DNA of 64,000 nt. Origin: Kistimonas sp. bin40 (GTDB lineage Bacteria > Pseudomonadota > Gammaproteobacteria > Pseudomonadales > Endozoicomonadaceae). The translations under genes were made by a program, and so were the position numbers. Positions 60,335 to 64,000 of this stretch are shown one piece after another; positions within the stretch are counted from its first letter, which is position 1, and every line of letters starts with the position of its first letter. The notes under the pieces are model-generated. The model ran no database searches, had not been told where the DNA came from, and saw only the letters and a program-made list of their open reading frames with translations. Where the stretch lies: contig MPMQ01000007.1 in NCBI GenBank assembly GCA_002238585.1, forward strand, positions 1 through 64,000, read 5' to 3'.

Positions 60335-62536
60335 CTACACCGCCAGGCTGTCGAGCAAGGCCTGTTGTGTGCTGACGGGCTTCTTTTTCCTGAGCGGAAG
60401 CAGGCGCTTGTAGTCCCCGTCAGGCGTCAAACTGTAACTGTGCATATTATCGGCCAGGTAGGTCTCCAGCTCCTTGCGCACACGCACCACCAGCCTGCTG
60501 CCCTCAATGGGGAAACAGACCTCGATGCGCCGATCCAGATTACGGATCATGAGGTCAGCACTGGCACAGTATACTTTCTCTTCCCCACCGGCATAAAAAT
60601 AGAAAACACGGCTGTGCTCCAGAAAGCGCCCGAGAACCGACCGGACCCGAATTCGGTCAGACAGACCCGCTATCCCCGGTCGCAGGCAACAGATCCCCCG
60701 CACAATCAACTCAATTTTCACCCCTGCCTGAGAGGCCTTGTAGAGCGCCTTGATAATGCCCGGCTCTGTGATGGAATTGACCTTGAATATGATAAGAGCT
60801 TTCTCGCCGTTGCGCGCCCGCTCCGCCTCCTTGCCGATCAGATCCAGCAGCCCTTTCTTCAGGGAAAAAGGCGCGTGAAATATCTTCTTCACGCGCACGG
60901 CCTTGCCCATACCCGTCAGCTGCTGAAACAGCTTGTGAACGTCACTGGTCATATCAGGATCGCAGGTCAGCAGACTGTAATCGGTGTACAGGCGCGCATT
61001 GTCCTGATGATAGTTGCCAGTCCCCAGGTGGGCATAACGCACCACACGACGCCCTTCCCGCCGCACAATCAGCATCATCTTGGAGTGTGTCTTGTAGCCC
61101 ACAACACCATAGACAACCAGCGCACCCGCCTCCTGCAGACGACGGGCCAGCTTCAGGTTTTCTTCCTCGTCGAACCGGGCCCGGATCTCGACGACAACGG
61201 TAACCTCTTTTCCGTGGCGCGCCGCCTCCACCAGGGCATCCACCATCTGCGAGCGCGACTCAGTACGGTACAAGGTCTGACGGATCGCCAGGACCTGCGG
61301 ATCCTTGGCCGCCTGACGCAACATATCCACGATGGGAGTAAACGACTGAAAAGGATGCAGCAGCAGTATATCTTCCTTGCTGATACTTTTAAGAATGTTG
61401 TCGTTTTTTGCGGAAAGTTCCTTGGGATAACCCGGCGTAAACGGTTTGTAACGCAAATGAGCATGCGGCCTGTTGCACACCTCCATCATCCGGATCAGGC
61501 TCACCGGACCGCAGGCCTCATAGCGCTCGTTTTCGTCAAGACCAAACTGGTTGAGCAGGAAATCTGAAAGGTGGCGGGGACAGGAATCGAGCACCTCCAG
61601 GCGTACCGCATCACCATAGCGCCGGGACAGCAACTCGCCCTGAAGCGCCGTGGCCAGGTCCTCCACATCATCGTCTTCCAGACTCAGGTCACTATTTCGT
61701 GTCAGGCGAAACTGGTAGCACCCCATCACCATCATCCCCGGGAACAGGTCTTCTGCATGCTGGTGGATAATGGACGACAGGAATATGTAATTTTCTCCCT
61801 CTTCGTTGCATACATGCGAGGGTAGTTGCACCAGACGAGGAAGCGAGCGTGGCGCAGGGATAATCGCCATACCCGTTTGCCGTCCAAAAGCATCCCGCCC
61901 GTCCAGCTCCACGATAAAGTTCAGAATCTTGTTGGCCAGGCGGGGAAAAGGGTGCGCCGGATCCAGCCCGATAGGACTGACGACAGGCATCACCTCCTGA
62001 AAGAAAAACTGACGTATCCAGCTCTTCTGCGCTGCAGTCAGCTCATCACGACGCAGAAACTTCACGCCCTGGGCGCGCAGCGCCGGCAGCAGCATGGTGT
62101 TGAGGATATGGTACTGGCGCTCAACCTGTGACTTGGTCACACGACTGATTTCTTCCAGAACCTCGACAGGGCGCAGCCCGTCCATGCCCACCTGCTCGCG
62201 TGAGAACTCAATCTGCTGCTTGAGTCCTGCCACCCTTATTTCAAAAAACTCATCCATGTTACTGGAAAAAATCAGAAGAAAACGCAAGCGCTCCAACAGG
62301 GGATAGTCTTCATTAAGAGCCTGGTCCAGCACCCTGACATTAAACTGCAGGTGGCTTAATTCACGATTGAGATAGTATTGCGTATTGTTGTAGTCGGTCA
62401 GCAAGGCGTCCATGTTTTCTCTTGTGTTGTTATCGCTGTCTTGTTGCGCTCCGAGTCGTTGTTCGTGCTCGTCCCTTTCCTCGTGATACCCAGCACTGAC
62501 GTCAGGTGGATTACCGGAATCTTCGGCCTGCTGCAT
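60335..62536 (-). CDS. ppk: polyphosphate kinase
   Basis: The 733-residue product (from the ATG at 62536) has the Ppk N domain (YYLNRELSHLQFNVRVLDQAL), head domain, and two phospholipase-D-like C domains with the catalytic His in YAHLGTGNYH and the second in LEHSRVFYF. It reversibly makes polyphosphate from ATP. An in-frame ATG at 62413 gives 692 residues close to E. coli Ppk; the longer form has AAGG upstream and a charged extension as seen in pseudomonads. An upstream frame to 62779 is unlikely. It converges with lnt, 6 nt apart. Confidence 0.95.
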   Translation of the reverse strand: MQQAEDSGNPPDVSAGYHEERDEHEQRLGAQQDSDNNTRENMDALLTDYNNTQYYLNRELSHLQFNVRVLDQALNEDYPLLERLRFLLIFSSNMDEFFEIRVAGLKQQIEFSREQVGMDGLRPVEVLEEISRVTKSQVERQYHILNTMLLPALRAQGVKFLRRDELTAAQKSWIRQFFFQEVMPVVSPIGLDPAHPFPRLANKILNFIVELDGRDAFGRQTGMAIIPAPRSLPRLVQLPSHVCNEEGENYIFLSSIIHQHAEDLFPGMMVMGCYQFRLTRNSDLSLEDDDVEDLATALQGELLSRRYGDAVRLEVLDSCPRHLSDFLLNQFGLDENERYEACGPVSLIRMMEVCNRPHAHLRYKPFTPGYPKELSAKNDNILKSISKEDILLLHPFQSFTPIVDMLRQAAKDPQVLAIRQTLYRTESRSQMVDALVEAARHGKEVTVVVEIRARFDEEENLKLARRLQEAGALVVYGVVGYKTHSKMMLIVRREGRRVVRYAHLGTGNYHQDNARLYTDYSLLTCDPDMTSDVHKLFQQLTGMGKAVRVKKIFHAPFSLKKGLLDLIGKEAERARNGEKALIIFKVNSITEPGIIKALYKASQAGVKIELIVRGICCLRPGIAGLSDRIRVRSVLGRFLEHSRVFYFYAGGEEKVYCASADLMIRNLDRRIEVCFPIEGSRLVVRVRKELETYLADNMHSYSLTPDGDYKRLLPLRKKKPVSTQQALLDSLAV

Positions 62537-63599
<1,063 letters not shown>

Positions 63600-64000
63600 A
63601 TCCCGCTTGTTCTTCAGTTTTCGACGGGCATTCTTCAGGAATTGTAACTGGTGACTGACCTGCCACAGGCCATCGCGATTGATGATAAAAGACGGCGAAC
63701 TCGTCAAAACGACTTGCACGCCAACCACATCACACCCCCTGGAAATGGGGCTTGGCAATCTGCTTGCCAGTGGCAAACAGTGGCACATCGGCTTTCCATC
63801 TGGCTGTCTCTTGCGAAGATCAGAAGTGTCGCAGCCACACCGGAGAACCCCGCACCTGATCCTGATAGAGGACAAAGGATTTTATCTTTTGCCAGTTTTT
63901 CCTTTCGCAGGTTCGCTGACCACTCGCAAAACCAGGATCTTGCCGCTCGCAACGCCAGGCAGCCGCGCTCCAGCCCTGACCTGAAAAAACCACCATACAA
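63600..64000 (-). pseudogene. possible decayed dsbC (thiol:disulfide interchange) remnant, continuing past the window edge
   Basis: On the minus strand one frame reads GLERGCLALRAARSWFCEWS then LRKEKLAKDK, resembling the DsbC stretch with R-x-G-L-x..G-Y-x-A-L-x-S-x-W-C-A and following Ala-Leu-x-x-Ala-Lys. After a frame change it reads DVVGVQVVLTSSPSFIINRD then GLWQVSHQLQFLKNA, like the DsbC C-terminal G-V-x-G-T-P-x-(I/V)-(I/V)-x-x-x-G. The match is patchy, needs at least one frameshift and lacks intact catalytic context in the window. Identification is tentative. Confidence 0.3.

Overview
The window is a chromosomal segment of a gammaproteobacterium. The evidence is the complete str-S10-spc-alpha ribosomal block in its usual order, the rpsF-rpsR-DUF2232-rplI-dnaB neighbourhood known from pseudomonad-like genomes, adk followed by tsaB, the phoH-ybeY-corC group, and a polar-type flagellar set. 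Genus cannot be set from the sequence alone. Most genes are intact and closely packed, but several spacers are long (up to about 2.7 kb), hold no recognisable gene, and contain short tandem repeats. One edge carries what looks like a decayed dsbC. This suggests a genome with ongoing gene erosion and frequent replication slippage, as in host-associated or recently reduced lineages; that is inference.

Layout. 1-3.3 kb (minus strand): tsaB (cut by the window edge), adk and comM. 3.7-6.6 kb (plus): an AT-rich type II restriction-modification pair of the EcoRII/Dcm family (CCWGG specificity expected), with a good sigma70 promoter whose spacer carries a CCTGG site. 6.9-8.1 kb (plus): a receiver-EAL cyclic-di-GMP phosphodiesterase. 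8.6-15.1 kb (plus): rpsF, rpsR, a DUF2232-like membrane protein, rplI, a 2.7 kb spacer without a recognisable gene, then dnaB with a terminator. 15.8-17.9 kb (minus): cytochrome c' and purA.

18.2-37.3 kb (minus): one continuous translation-machinery block, rpsL-rpsG-fusA-tuf, then rpsJ to rpsQ, rplN to rpmJ, and rpsM to rplQ. Promoters can be seen before rpsL and rpsJ, terminators after tuf and after rplQ, and a likely S4-binding leader before rpsM. The S10 leader holds four exact 12-bp repeats that form a tiny upstream reading frame. The rpsL-rpsG gap holds a compound 10-bp/6-bp microsatellite where S7 regulates its operon in E. coli.

37.4-56.3 kb: flagellar region. On the minus strand fliC-fliD-fliS-fliK-fliL-fliA-motA-motB run as a chain with start/stop overlaps; flgA is also on the minus strand. 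flgBCDEFGHI, a very short ORF at the flgJ position, flgK and flgL run on the plus strand. Export apparatus, basal switch, flgM and flgN genes are not in the window. The set covers stator, filament, caps, hook, rod, rings and hook-length control.

56.3-62.5 kb: corC, ybeY and phoH (minus), lnt (plus, inverted relative to the common co-directional order) and ppk (minus). The last 1.4 kb holds an eight-copy GCCTGA repeat and the dsbC-like remnant.

A recurring feature is the number of short tandem arrays (unit lengths 6, 9, 10, 12, 14, 17 and 18 bp), both between genes and inside rpsF, fliA, fliK and flgK.
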